Shown here in pieces: positions 18,743 through 28,124 of a stretch of DNA of 64,000 bases. Where the stretch lies: positions 1,674,001 through 1,738,000 of the forward strand of contig CBDBPL010000007.1 of NCBI GenBank assembly GCA_965208685.1. The letters are read 5' to 3'. A model generated the notes under the pieces. It was not told where the DNA came from. It was given only the letters and a program-made list of their open reading frames with translations, and did not search any database. This DNA comes from JAJEFO01 sp965208685 (GTDB lineage: Bacteria > Pseudomonadota > Alphaproteobacteria > Rhodobacterales > Rhodobacteraceae). The stretch's first letter is position 1, and each line of letters opens with the position of its first letter. The position numbers and the translations under genes were made by a program.

Positions 18743-20575
18743 GTGAATGCCAGGGACCGCAAGATAAGTGGCTCGCTGCCGACGATTCGACGCTTGGAAG
18801 ACGCGGCGATCAATCGCATTGCGGCAGGTGAGGTCGTCGAACGACCCGCCTCGGCGGTAAAGGAACTCGTCGAGAACGCGATTGATGCCGACGCACGCCG
18901 CATTGCAGTCTCCGTGGCCGAGGGTGGCAAGCGACTGATACGGGTCGAGGACGACGGCTGCGGCATCGTCGCGGATCAGTTGCAGCTTGCTCTTTCGCGC
19001 CACGCGACGTCAAAGATCGACGGATCGGACCTGCTGAACATTCGCACCTTGGGCTTTCGCGGCGAGGCGCTGGCATCGCTTGCTGCCGTCGGGCGGTTGA
19101 GCGTCACGTCCCGGCCCGAGGGATTCGGCGCCGCGGTCATTGCGGCGTCTGCCGGAACCTTGGAACCGGTACGTCCTGCAGCGGGCAAGCCGGGCACGAC
19201 GGTGGAATTGCAGGATCTTTTCTTCGCCACTCCGGCCCGGCTCAAGTTCCTGCGCAGCGAACGAGCCGAGATGCGGGCGGTCACCGACATGGTGAAGCGG
19301 CTGGCCATGGCGGAACCGCGCATCGGCTTCGAGCTCTTCGACCACACGGACGCACCGCGCCGCGTCTTTGCCGTTCAGGCGGAGATGGGCGATCCCGTGC
19401 AGGCAATGTCAGACCGGATCCAGGCCGTTCTCGGGAAGGAATTCATCGAGAACGCCATTTGCATCAATGCCGAGCGCGGCGGTCTGCACATGACCGGATT
19501 CGCTGCGTTGCCGACCTATTCGCGCGGCTCCGCCGTGCATCAGCATTTTTTCGTCAATGGCCGTCCCGTGCGCGACAAGCTCTTTTTCGGCGCCCTCAGG
19601 GCGGCCTATTCGGACGTGCTCAGCCGTGAACGGCACCCCGCCGCCGCGATCTTCATTGAATGCGTGCCGACCTTGGTCGACGTGAACGTACACCCGTCAA
19701 AGTCCGAGGTGCGGTTTCGCGAGCCCGGGATGGCGCGCGGGCTTGTCGTTTCCGGTCTTCGGCATGCGCTCGCGGAGGCCGGCCACCGGTCGTCAAGCAC
19801 GATCGGGACCGATGCCCTTGGCGCGTTTCGGGCGCCGCCGGAAGCGGCGCGTGTCTACCAGATGGACCGCAGGCCGGGGCGCGGCAAGGCAACAGTCGAC
19901 ACGCAGGACATTCAAGGCGATGACGGCTTCTTGCAGGACCTGGACGGAGTCGCCGCCGGTCGCGTCGACTCCGTGGATGCCGAGAGCGAGGAACTGGATT
20001 TTCCGCTGGGAGCGGCCCGCGCGCAGTTCCACGAGAACTTCATCTTCGCCCAGACCCGGGACGGCATCGTCCTGGTGGACGCGCATGCCGCCCATGAACG
20101 CCTGGTCTACGAAAAGCTGAAGGCCCAGGTGGCCGAGACAGGGGTCGCGCGGCAGGCGCTCCTCGTGCCGGAGATCGTCGAGCTCGGCGACGCGGCGCCG
20201 GAGATTCTGGAGCACACGGAGGAGCTGCGGACGCTCGGGCTTTCGATCGAGCCCTTCGGCCAAGGGGCGATTGCCGTGCAGGAAACGCCGGCGATCCTCG
20301 GTCAGGTCGATGCCTCGCGACTCCTGAAGGACATCGCCGACGAACTTGAGGCAGGAGGGTCGTGCGGCACGCTCAAGGCGCGGATCGACGCGATCCTGTC
20401 TCGCATCGCGTGCCACGGCTCGGTTCGGACCGGTCGATTGATGCGCGCCGAAGAGATGAACGCGCTCTTGCGCGAGATGGAGGCAACGCCAAATTCAGGT
20501 CAGTGCAATCATGGACGGCCGACATACGTGGAACTGAAGATGCAGGATGTGGAAAGGCTCTTCGGTCGGCGGTGA
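18743..20575 (+). CDS. mutL: DNA mismatch repair protein MutL
   Basis: A protein of about 610 residues. The GHKL ATPase domain shows INRIAAGEVVERPASAVKEL, ENAIDADARRI, DDGCGI and GFRGEALASLAAVG (motifs I-III). The transducer region follows (TPARLKFLRSERAE, VNVHPSKSEVRF). The C-terminal dimerisation domain has LVDAHAAHERLVYEKLKAQ, ACHGSVRTGRLM and QCNHGRPTYVEL. The C-terminus carries the QxxLLVP-type segment and the ACHGS and HGRP elements of endonuclease MutLs, but I do not see the DQHAxxERxxYE motif intact (here DAHAAHERLVYE). Start is uncertain: no ATG lies before the conserved region, and GTG at 18740 or 18743 is the likeliest. A GTG at 18686 is also in frame. Confidence 0.93.
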   Translation: MNARDRKISGSLPTIRRLEDAAINRIAAGEVVERPASAVKELVENAIDADARRIAVSVAEGGKRLIRVEDDGCGIVADQLQLALSRHATSKIDGSDLLNIRTLGFRGEALASLAAVGRLSVTSRPEGFGAAVIAASAGTLEPVRPAAGKPGTTVELQDLFFATPARLKFLRSERAEMRAVTDMVKRLAMAEPRIGFELFDHTDAPRRVFAVQAEMGDPVQAMSDRIQAVLGKEFIENAICINAERGGLHMTGFAALPTYSRGSAVHQHFFVNGRPVRDKLFFGALRAAYSDVLSRERHPAAAIFIECVPTLVDVNVHPSKSEVRFREPGMARGLVVSGLRHALAEAGHRSSSTIGTDALGAFRAPPEAARVYQMDRRPGRGKATVDTQDIQGDDGFLQDLDGVAAGRVDSVDAESEELDFPLGAARAQFHENFIFAQTRDGIVLVDAHAAHERLVYEKLKAQVAETGVARQALLVPEIVELGDAAPEILEHTEELRTLGLSIEPFGQGAIAVQETPAILGQVDASRLLKDIADELEAGGSCGTLKARIDAILSRIACHGSVRTGRLMRAEEMNALLREMEATPNSGQCNHGRPTYVELKMQDVERLFGRR

Positions 20576-20712
20576 AGCTTGCGGACGCGGTGATTGCCAC
20601 ACCGACGGCTCGAGCGTCTCGACCGCCGTTGCTGCAGGAACTCGGCCACGGCTTCCAGCCAAGTCCAGGACGTGGCGTTCGACCGGCCCACTTTGGGCCC
20701 TGCACGTGGCGT

Positions 20713-20943
20713 CTATCTGCGCAGCCGCGCCTTTCGGCCGCCGCGCCGCCCGGGCAGCCGCGACTTTCGGTCCGGCAATTCGGCCATGATACTGTCTCGC
20801 TCCCCCGGTGTCATCCGGCCCCATGACGCGATCTCTTCGCCCGTGCGGTGACAGCCGAGGCAGATCCCGGCATCGGGATGTATGAGGCACACCTGGACGC
20901 AGGGGCTCTCGATGTCTTCGCGCTTCCAGAGGTCGTCGCTCAT
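20713..20943 (-). CDS. DUF1289 domain protein
   Basis: A 76-residue small protein with the DUF1289 cysteine pattern: SPCVQVCLIHPDAGICLGCH (four cysteines in a Cx3C-x8-Cx2C arrangement), followed by RTGEEIASWGRMTPGERDSI. It may bind a metal, though its role is unknown. The C-terminus is very basic (RRGGRKARLRR). Its start overlaps the ruvX stop by four bases (ATGA), so it is the last gene of a ccmI-ruvX-DUF1289 operon, an arrangement common in Rhodobacterales. Confidence 0.88.
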   Translation of the reverse strand: MSDDLWKREDIESPCVQVCLIHPDAGICLGCHRTGEEIASWGRMTPGERDSIMAELPDRKSRLPGRRGGRKARLRR

Positions 20944-21413
20944 GTTGCCCTCACGTGGCAGATCCGGTCCAGCGCCCCCTGCAGGATGTAGGAGGCGGCG
21001 ACGTGGTCAATGACCTGGCCGCGACGCTTGCGCGACAGGTCGGCCTCCAGAAGCGCACGTTCCGCCGCCACTGTCGAGAGCCGCTCGTCCCAGAAGGCGA
21101 CGGGAAGTTCGGTGGACTTCGCTAGGTTGCGTGCGAAGGCTCGCGTCGCCTGGCAGCGGGGACCTTCCGAGCCGTCCATGTTGAGCGGCAGTCCCAGTAT
21201 CAGCCCGACAACCTCCCGTGATGCGCAGGTCGCCATGAGGGCCGAGATGTCCTTTCCAAGCTTCCTCCTGCGGATTGTCTCTACCGGGCTTGCCACGCGC
21301 CGCCGCGTGTCACTCACCGCGACACCGATCGTTGCGGTTCCGAGATCAATTCCCGCCAAGGCACCGGAGGCAGGCAATTCCGCCGCAAGGGACTCGATTT
21401 CTTCAAAGATCAT
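20940..21413 (-). CDS. ruvX: Putative pre-16S rRNA nuclease / Holliday junction resolvase-like protein YqgF
   Basis: A 157-residue RNase-H-fold protein. GIDLGTATIGVAVSD at residues about 22-36 carries the first catalytic Asp; LILGLPLNMDGSEGPRC is the family strand-loop; FWDERLSTVAAERAL is the conserved DERLST motif; IDHVAASYILQGAL holds the C-terminal Asp. YqgF trims the 16S rRNA 5' end in E. coli. Overlaps ccmI and DUF1289 genes by 4 bases each, indicating translational coupling. Confidence 0.93.
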   Translation of the reverse strand: MIFEEIESLAAELPASGALAGIDLGTATIGVAVSDTRRRVASPVETIRRRKLGKDISALMATCASREVVGLILGLPLNMDGSEGPRCQATRAFARNLAKSTELPVAFWDERLSTVAAERALLEADLSRKRRGQVIDHVAASYILQGALDRICHVRAT

Positions 21414-22630
21414 TCGGCAATCCCGGCTCGCGCACCCGCATCGCGGATGATTGCCATTGCCGCCGCGTCGTCGCCAAAGACTGCCTGCGCTTCGATGTAG
21501 GCGCTTCGCGCCCGCTGGTCATCTCCCAGAACCGTGAGCGAGTGGACAAGTTGCGCCCACTCTTCCGGCCTGCCGCCTTCCTCTGCAAGGCGGGTCGCAA
21601 GACCCTCGACCATTCCGCGGATCATGGCTTCCCGGTCTTTTGCGTCAATGTCCTCTGCAGCTGCGACTTCGGCAGCAGTCGGCCCCCGGACTGCGGGTGG
21701 CTCGTATCTCACGCCAGCTCCTGCAGCGACGTCGACGATCCCGGCGCGCAGCACTGGCATCCATGGTTCATCCGACATGCTGGTCTCCAGCAGGCCACGC
21801 CATAGCGGGAACGCGAGATCCGGCCGGCCAACCTGCACTTGCAGCAGCCCGAGAAAGTAACGCCCCGTGCGGTTCCCGGGGTCGAAAGCAAGCAGGCGCG
21901 AGACATATTCCTCCGCTTCCGGGGACACGTAGCCTCCCGCCGAAAAGACCATCATCTCGATCATGGCGGCGAGATCGGCGATCGTGACTCCGTCATCCTT
22001 CGCGGCAAGGAGCTGTTCCTGCGCCCGGCGCGCGGCGGCGAAATTGCCCAGCCGGGCCTCGTGTCTTGCAAGAAGCGTTAGGCCCTGGATGTCGGATGGG
22101 CGTTCCCTGACGGCCTCTCTTAGCCTGTCCATCAAGTTCCGAAAGTCTTCGGCCACGAACTCGGGGCGGGGAAGATTCGGAGCTGCAATTGTCTCCGCTT
22201 CTTCTTGGCCCGGGCGATCCCTGGCAGCCGTTTCCAATGCCGCGAGCCTTGCATTGATCGGAAGATCGGGCATTCCAGGAGCGCCCTGCGTCAGGTAGAT
22301 GCCGCCCCCGCCCGCAATCAGCGTTGCAACTATGATCCCTGCGGCAAGTCTCCTGTTGCCCGGAGCGTGTTCGCCGCGTGCCTGCGCGCGCCGGTCGGCG
22401 TCCAGCAGCCTTCGGGAAACCTCGAGGCGCACCGCTTCCGCTTCAGCCTCCGCGAGCACGCCGCGCGCCTCGTCTCGCGCCACCTCTTGCAACTGGTCTC
22501 GATAGACCTGGACGTCCGACGCGGCACTGCCCATCTCGCTGCGGTGCGCACGCATCAATGCACGGACCATCACGGCGGCGACACCGGCAATGACGAGACA
22601 TGCAAGGAACCAGAATGTCATTGGCTCCAC
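21410..22630 (-). CDS. ccmI: Cytochrome c biogenesis factor CcmI
   Basis: A 406-residue inner-membrane protein of the system I cytochrome c maturation pathway. It has an N-terminal transmembrane helix (residues about 4-24), then the Arg/Glu-rich coiled-coil loop with VYRDQLQEVARDEARGVL (the CcmI signature, DVYRDQLxEV). A second transmembrane helix follows (about 96-115), then a periplasmic TPR domain that hands apocytochrome c to CcmF/H. Two start codons are possible (22630 or three codons on). No other ccm gene lies in the window. Confidence 0.93.
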   Translation of the reverse strand: MEPMTFWFLACLVIAGVAAVMVRALMRAHRSEMGSAASDVQVYRDQLQEVARDEARGVLAEAEAEAVRLEVSRRLLDADRRAQARGEHAPGNRRLAAGIIVATLIAGGGGIYLTQGAPGMPDLPINARLAALETAARDRPGQEEAETIAAPNLPRPEFVAEDFRNLMDRLREAVRERPSDIQGLTLLARHEARLGNFAAARRAQEQLLAAKDDGVTIADLAAMIEMMVFSAGGYVSPEAEEYVSRLLAFDPGNRTGRYFLGLLQVQVGRPDLAFPLWRGLLETSMSDEPWMPVLRAGIVDVAAGAGVRYEPPAVRGPTAAEVAAAEDIDAKDREAMIRGMVEGLATRLAEEGGRPEEWAQLVHSLTVLGDDQRARSAYIEAQAVFGDDAAAMAIIRDAGARAGIAE

Positions 22631-22775
22631 ATAGTGCGCCTTTTGTCCGGCGGGAAGACCCGCCGAGGCACCAGGTGTCGCGAACTGAAGCTCTCGTGCC
22701 GCTTGCCGTCAGACGCCGCATCAGGGATTCTGGGAGAGAGACGGCGAATCAACGCCGAGACACGAGTTGCAGGAC

Positions 22776-24020
22776 ATGGGTCACTATTCTGCCTTGGCCG
22801 TGGTGCGGGAAGCGTTCCGGGATCACCGGGGCTGGCAGCGCGCCTGGAAGAGTCCCGAACCGCGGCGGCGATACGACGTCGTCATCGTGGGTGCGGGCGG
22901 GCACGGTTTGGCGACGGCATACTACCTCGGCAAGAACCATGGCATCAGGAATGTCGCTGTCCTTGAAAAGGGCTGGCTCGGAGGAGGCAACACGGGCCGG
23001 AACACGACGATCATCCGCTCGAACTACCTTCAGGACGCCTCGGCCGCGATCTACGAAAAGGCGCGCACGCTCTACGAAACGCTGAGCCAGGACCTGAACT
23101 ACAACGTCATGTTCAGCCCGCGCGGCGTCATGATGCTGGCCCAGACCGAACACGAGGTTCGCGGCTACAGGCGGACGGCGCACGCCAACGCGCTCCAAGG
23201 GGTGGCAACGGAGTTCATCGGGCCGAGGCGCGTGAAGGAACTCTGCCCGATCATCGAGGTCCGGGGCCCGCGCTATCCGGTGCTGGGTGCGCTTTGGCAG
23301 CCAAGAGGCGGCACCGCGCGCCATGACGCGGTGGCCTGGGGATACGCCCGCAAATGCTCGGAAATGGGCATGGATGTCATCCAGCAATGCGAAGTGACGG
23401 GCGTGCGCACCAGCGGTGGCGATGTTGCCGGAATCGCGACGACGCGCGGCGACATCGACTGCGGCAAGCTCGGAATCGTGGTTGCCGGCCATTCCGGGCA
23501 TCTGGCGGACATGGCGGGATTCAGGCTGCCCATCGAAAGCGTCGCGTTGCAGGCGCTGGTCAGCGAGCCGATCAAGCCATGCATGGACGTCGTGGTCATG
23601 GCAAACACGGTGCATGGCTACATGAGCCAATCCGACAAGGGCGAAATGGTCATTGGCGGCGGCGCGGACGGATTCAACAACTACACTCAGCGGGGATCCT
23701 TTTCCCACATCGAGGAAACCGTGCGAGCTCTCGTGGAGACATTCCCGATGATCTCTCGCCTGAAGATGCTTCGCCAATGGGGCGGGATCGTCGACATGAC
23801 GGGCGATCGTTCTCCGATCCTGTCCCGGACACCGGTCGGCAACCTTTTCGTCAACTGCGGCTGGGGGACCGGCGGATTCAAGGCGATCCCTGGATCGGGG
23901 TGGGGATTTGCCGAGCTCATGGCGAAGGGCGAGAGCCCGCTTTGTGCGGAGTTCGGGCTCGATCGCTTTCGCGAGGGCCGCTTCATCGACGAGAGCGTCG
24001 CGGCTGGCGTTGCGCATTGA
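22776..24020 (+). CDS. soxB: Sarcosine oxidase subunit beta
   Basis: A 414-residue flavoprotein, the catalytic subunit of heterotetrameric sarcosine oxidase, which demethylates sarcosine to glycine and passes the one-carbon unit to THF. It starts with YSALAVVREAFRDHRGW, as SoxB does. The FAD fingerprint VVIVGAGGHGLATAYYLG is followed by GGGNTGRNTTIIRSNYL. The GGTARHDAV segment (His about 183) is the expected covalent FMN attachment site. I chose the ATG at 22776; the in-frame TTG at 22767 adds only three residues. First gene of a soxBDAG operon. Confidence 0.95.
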   Translation: MGHYSALAVVREAFRDHRGWQRAWKSPEPRRRYDVVIVGAGGHGLATAYYLGKNHGIRNVAVLEKGWLGGGNTGRNTTIIRSNYLQDASAAIYEKARTLYETLSQDLNYNVMFSPRGVMMLAQTEHEVRGYRRTAHANALQGVATEFIGPRRVKELCPIIEVRGPRYPVLGALWQPRGGTARHDAVAWGYARKCSEMGMDVIQQCEVTGVRTSGGDVAGIATTRGDIDCGKLGIVVAGHSGHLADMAGFRLPIESVALQALVSEPIKPCMDVVVMANTVHGYMSQSDKGEMVIGGGADGFNNYTQRGSFSHIEETVRALVETFPMISRLKMLRQWGGIVDMTGDRSPILSRTPVGNLFVNCGWGTGGFKAIPGSGWGFAELMAKGESPLCAEFGLDRFREGRFIDESVAAGVAH

Positions 24021-24152
24021 AGGAGGCAGTTCGGTGAACGACTCGAAAGGAAAGTGCGTCGTGAGAGCGTTTCCGGCACCGGCCAGTGCCGGTTGCCGCA
24101 TCGTTCGTGCCGGGCGGCACGTGTCCCGGCCAGGGCGGTGCAGGGGCTTCGC

Positions 24153-24482
24153 ATGCTGATCCTGACTTGTCCCTATTGCGGAATTCGGTGCGACGAGACC
24201 GAGCTCGCGGCTGGCGGCGAGGCGCATCTGAAGCGGTTCGGGCCCGGCTCGTCCGACGAGGAGTTCGAGGACTATCTCTTCATGCGCGCGAATCCCAAAG
24301 GCGTTCATTTCGAGCGCTGGCGTCACGCCCACGGTTGCGGCAAGTGGTTTCATGCGGCGCGGAACACGGTGACGCTCGAGGTCTACGGAACCTATCCGGC
24401 GCAGGTCCACGAGCCTCCGCGGGAGATCAGGGACGCGGTCGCGGCCCGGGTGCCAGGGTGGCGCTGGGGGGATGTTTCATGA
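24153..24482 (+). CDS. soxD: Sarcosine oxidase subunit delta
   Basis: A 109-residue zinc-binding subunit. The N-terminus MLILTCPYCGIRCDETE holds the Cx2C pair (CPYC), and HAHGCGKWFHAARN near residue 70 supplies the remaining His/Cys ligands. The acidic FGPGSSDEEFEDYLFMR stretch is typical of SoxD. The ATG at 24153 was chosen over an upstream in-frame start because it begins exactly at the conserved LTCPYCG. The stop overlaps the soxA start by four bases (ATGA). Confidence 0.94.
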   Translation: MLILTCPYCGIRCDETELAAGGEAHLKRFGPGSSDEEFEDYLFMRANPKGVHFERWRHAHGCGKWFHAARNTVTLEVYGTYPAQVHEPPREIRDAVAARVPGWRWGDVS

Positions 24483-27400
24483 GCCGCCGCCTCCCAAAGG
24501 GCGGCCGCCTGATCGACCGGTCGAAGTCTCTCGGGTTTTCCTTCAACGGCAAGGAAATGCGAGGATATCTTGGAGATACGCTGGCATCCGCGCTTTTGGG
24601 CGAAGGCCAGGTGCTCACGGGACGATCGTTCAAGTACCATCGGCCCAGGGGCATTGTCGCGAGCGGCCCCGAAGAACCCAACGCGCTGATGGGGCTCGGT
24701 CGCGACGGAACCTTCGAGCCGAATGTCAGGGCCACGACGACGGAGCTGTTCCAGGGGCTCGAGGCGCGGAGCCAGAACCACTGGCCAAGCCTGGAAATCG
24801 ACTTCGGCGCGGTCAGTTCCATGCTGTCGAGGTTTCTGCCGTCAGGATTCTACTACAAGACGTTCCTTTGGCCGCGCGCCTTCTGGAAGCACGTGTACGA
24901 GCCGGCGATCCGCCTTTCCGCCGGGCTCGGCAAGCCCCCGATGCGACGTGACACCGATCACTACGAGCACTTCAACATAACGGTTGATGTACTTGTAATT
25001 GGGGGAGGAATCTCCGGGCTTGCTGCGGCGGCGGCGGCAGCCGAAACCGGAGCCGACGTACTCTTGATTGAGCAGACCTCCGCCTGGGGCGGCCGGGCGC
25101 CGGTCGATGGTGTCAGAATCGACGGGACGAGCGCCGAGGAGTGGATCGGAAGCAGCCTGGAGTCGCTGCAGTCCATGCCGAACGTGCGCATGCGCACGCG
25201 CACGACCGGGTCAGGAATCCATGACCATGGATACGTCCTTCTTCACGAGCGTCTGACCGATCACGCGCCTGAACACTCGGTCCCGCGTCACAGGCTTTGG
25301 AAGGTCAGGGCGGGTCAGACCGTTGCGGCGACCGGGGCCATTGAGCGTCCCCTGAGCTTCGCCGGGAACGACCGTCCGGGATGCATGCTTGCAAGCGCTG
25401 TGCGCGACTACGTGGTCAATTACGGCGTGGCTCCTGGTGAAAGGACGGTGATCCTGACGAACAACGACGATGCATATCGGACTGCGCTGACCTTGCGGGA
25501 GGCAGGTCTGGGTGTACCCGCGGTCCTGGATACGCGACAGCAGGCGACAGGCTCTCTTGCGGCGGCTGCGCGCGATGCGGGCCTGAACGTGAGACCCGGC
25601 TGCGGCATCGCCGGCATTGTCGGCCGGAACCGTGTCGAAGGAATCCAGGTGTGCAGGCAGGACGGCGACGGAGAGGTAATCGACGAGATCCAGGCGGACT
25701 GCGTCGCGATGTCGGGCGGCTGGTCGCCGACCGCTCACCTCTGGTGCCACGCGGGTGGCAAGCTTTCGTGGAATGAAGAAGCGGCCCACTTCGCGCCCGA
25801 TCCCGCACGTCCTCCAACCGGGGCCGACGGCATGGCGATGATGCAGGTCGCCGGTGGCGCGAGCGGTGCCATGCATGCCGGCGCGGTTCTTGAAAGCGCT
25901 CACGCCGCAGGGGAGTCGGCCGGGAAAGCGCTCGGCGAAAGCCGCGACGGGAAACCTGGCCGTGTTCCGGAAGGCGAGGACGAGGGGCACCAACCCGTCG
26001 AACCCGCATGGCTCGTGCCCGCGCGTGCTCCATATGCCAGGCGAGCGAAGGCCTGGCTGGACTTCCAGAACGACGTCAAGGTCTCCGACATCGAACTGGC
26101 GGCACGCGAAGGCTACGAGAGCGTCGAGCATGCGAAGAGGTACACGACGCTTGGCATGGCGACGGACCAGGGCAAGCTGAGCAATATCAACGGGCTGGCG
26201 ATCCTCTCCCGGGAACTGGGGGCGCCGATCAAGGGCGTGGGCACTACGACCTTCCGTCCGCCGTACGTGCCAGTGACCATGGGCGCCATCGCGGGCGAGG
26301 CTCGTGGCGAGCTCTTTCAGCCCGTGCGCAAGACGCCGATTCATGAGTGGCATGGAGCAAACGGGGCCCATTGGGAGCCGGTCGGCCACTGGCGGCGTCC
26401 CTACGCCTTTCCGAGGCAAGGCGAAAGCGTGCACGACGCGGTGAAGCGGGAGGTGCTGGCAACCCGTTCGGGGGCGGGGCTTCTTGATGCCTCCACGCTG
26501 GGCAAGATTCTCGTGAAGGGTCCGGACGCGGGGCGGTTCCTCGACATGCTCTACACCAACATGATGTCCACGCTGAAACCCGGCAGATGCCGCTACGGAC
26601 TGATGTGTTCGGAAAACGGGTTCCTGGTCGACGACGGCGTTGTAGCGAGGCTCGATGGCGACACTTGGCTGTGTCACACGACTTCGGGCGGTGCGGACCG
26701 CATCCATGCATCAATGGAAGAATGGCTCCAGACGGAATGGTGGGACTGGAAAGTGTACGTTGCCAACGTCACCGAGCAGTTCGCCCAGATCGGAGTGGCA
26801 GGTCCGAGGTCTCGGGACGTGCTGAACGCTCTCGGGCCGACAACGGACCTTGGCAAGGAGGCGCTTCCCTTCATGGCATGGACGGACGGTGCGCTCGGCA
26901 ACGTTCCCGTGCGCATCTTTCGCATTTCCTTCTCGGGCGAGCTGTCCTTCGAGATTGCCGCGCCGTCCGGACAGGGCCAGGCGCTGTGGAACAGGCTCCT
27001 GGAGGCAGGCAAGCCGTTCGGCATCACGCCTTACGGAACCGAGGCCCTGCATGTCATGCGCGCCGAGAAGGGCTTCATCATGATCGGGGACGAGACGGAC
27101 GGCACGGTGATTCCGCAGGATCTCGGGCTGCACTGGGCAATCTCCAAGGGGAAGGACGACTTTCTCGGAAAGCGCGCGCAGGAGCGAGAGCACATGACTG
27201 ACCCGTTGCGCTGGAGGCTGGTCGGGCTGGAGACGCTTGACGGTTCGGTGCTTCCCGACGGGGCCTATGCCGTGGACGAGGGCGTGAACGCGAACGGCCA
27301 GAAGCGGACCCAGGGTCGCGTTACCTCGACATACCATTCGCCGACGCTTGATCGCGGCATCGCCATGGGCCTTGTCGAACGGGGACCGGACCGAATGGGC

Positions 27401-27499
27401 GAGATCCTCGAGTTTCCCGTCATTGACGGCGAACCGGTCCGGGCAAGGATCGTGAGCCCCGTGTTTCACGACCCTGACGGAGAGAAGCAGAATGCCTGA
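24479..27499 (+). CDS. soxA: Sarcosine oxidase subunit alpha
   Basis: A 1006-residue subunit with the standard order. An N-terminal 2Fe-2S-like ferredoxin fold lacking the cysteines comes first (FNGKEMRGYLGDTLASALL). The NAD-binding Rossmann domain has VLVIGGGISGLAAAAAAAE, followed by a GATGAIERPLSFAGNDRPG-type loop. The C-terminal half is a GcvT-like aminomethyltransferase domain (LDASTLGKILVKGPDA, FRISFSGELSFEI, EKGFIMIGDETDGT) that binds THF and captures formaldehyde as 5,10-methylene-THF. Length and motifs are normal. It is coupled to soxD by ATGA and to soxG by an 8-base overlap. Confidence 0.95.
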   Translation: MSRRLPKGGRLIDRSKSLGFSFNGKEMRGYLGDTLASALLGEGQVLTGRSFKYHRPRGIVASGPEEPNALMGLGRDGTFEPNVRATTTELFQGLEARSQNHWPSLEIDFGAVSSMLSRFLPSGFYYKTFLWPRAFWKHVYEPAIRLSAGLGKPPMRRDTDHYEHFNITVDVLVIGGGISGLAAAAAAAETGADVLLIEQTSAWGGRAPVDGVRIDGTSAEEWIGSSLESLQSMPNVRMRTRTTGSGIHDHGYVLLHERLTDHAPEHSVPRHRLWKVRAGQTVAATGAIERPLSFAGNDRPGCMLASAVRDYVVNYGVAPGERTVILTNNDDAYRTALTLREAGLGVPAVLDTRQQATGSLAAAARDAGLNVRPGCGIAGIVGRNRVEGIQVCRQDGDGEVIDEIQADCVAMSGGWSPTAHLWCHAGGKLSWNEEAAHFAPDPARPPTGADGMAMMQVAGGASGAMHAGAVLESAHAAGESAGKALGESRDGKPGRVPEGEDEGHQPVEPAWLVPARAPYARRAKAWLDFQNDVKVSDIELAAREGYESVEHAKRYTTLGMATDQGKLSNINGLAILSRELGAPIKGVGTTTFRPPYVPVTMGAIAGEARGELFQPVRKTPIHEWHGANGAHWEPVGHWRRPYAFPRQGESVHDAVKREVLATRSGAGLLDASTLGKILVKGPDAGRFLDMLYTNMMSTLKPGRCRYGLMCSENGFLVDDGVVARLDGDTWLCHTTSGGADRIHASMEEWLQTEWWDWKVYVANVTEQFAQIGVAGPRSRDVLNALGPTTDLGKEALPFMAWTDGALGNVPVRIFRISFSGELSFEIAAPSGQGQALWNRLLEAGKPFGITPYGTEALHVMRAEKGFIMIGDETDGTVIPQDLGLHWAISKGKDDFLGKRAQEREHMTDPLRWRLVGLETLDGSVLPDGAYAVDEGVNANGQKRTQGRVTSTYHSPTLDRGIAMGLVERGPDRMGEILEFPVIDGEPVRARIVSPVFHDPDGEKQNA

Positions 27500-28061
27500 T
27501 GCCGTCACTCCTCTCGACGGGGCGAGCTGCTCCGGGTTCGTCACGATCAATGATGCCGGGCTGACCGGCATGATCCTGCTCAGAGCCGATCTCGGCGACG
27601 CGGAGGTGATCGCGGCGTTGGCAGGCGCCGGCCTCGACCTGCCTGGTTCCGGGGAAATCGTCGGCGAGCTGGGACAGGGCACACTCTGGATGTCGCCGGA
27701 CGAATTGATGAACCTGTGTGCATACGACGAAGCCGAAGCGACCGTGGCGACGCTGACGGAAGCGCTGGGCGAACTTCATGCGCTTGTCGCAAACGTTTCC
27801 GATGCGCGCGCCGTGTTTCGGCTGACGGGCGAGGGTGTGGCGGTTCGAGAAGTCCTGGCCAAGCTTTCGCCTGCCGATCTTCGGCGGAACGCGCTGCCGC
27901 AGGGACGCGTCAGGCGGACGAGGCTGGCGCAGGTGCCTGCGGCCATTTGGTTCGCTGGAGAACACGAAGCAGTGCTCATCTGTTTTCGATCGGTTGCGGG
28001 CTACGTCCTTGACTTGCTTTCGAAGGCGGCGGAATCCGGCAGCGAAGTCGGACATTTCTGA
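27492..28061 (+). CDS. soxG: Sarcosine oxidase subunit gamma
   Basis: A 189-residue GcvT-like accessory subunit. Features include GMILLRADLGDAEVIAAL, LWMSPDELMNLCAYDEAE (the conserved W-x-S-P-D-E segment) and VSDARAVFRLTGEGVAVREV. It ends with VPAAIWFAGEHEAVLICFRS. The gene overlaps soxA and ends the operon. No glyA, purU or folD follows, unlike many sox clusters, so the one-carbon recycling genes must lie elsewhere. Confidence 0.9.
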   Translation: MPDAVTPLDGASCSGFVTINDAGLTGMILLRADLGDAEVIAALAGAGLDLPGSGEIVGELGQGTLWMSPDELMNLCAYDEAEATVATLTEALGELHALVANVSDARAVFRLTGEGVAVREVLAKLSPADLRRNALPQGRVRRTRLAQVPAAIWFAGEHEAVLICFRSVAGYVLDLLSKAAESGSEVGHF

Positions 28062-28124
28062 GACCGGCGAGGGTGGCAAACCGTTCCCGGCATGCGAGGG
28101 GAACGGCAAACAGAATCGGCTGGA

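Noticed and set aside
22749..24410. 553-codon minus-strand frame opposite soxB/soxD
   Set aside because: Antisense of a well-supported sarcosine oxidase gene; Arg/His-rich and unlike any family.
25211..26707. 498-codon minus-strand frame opposite soxA
   Set aside because: Antisense shadow in GC-rich coding DNA.
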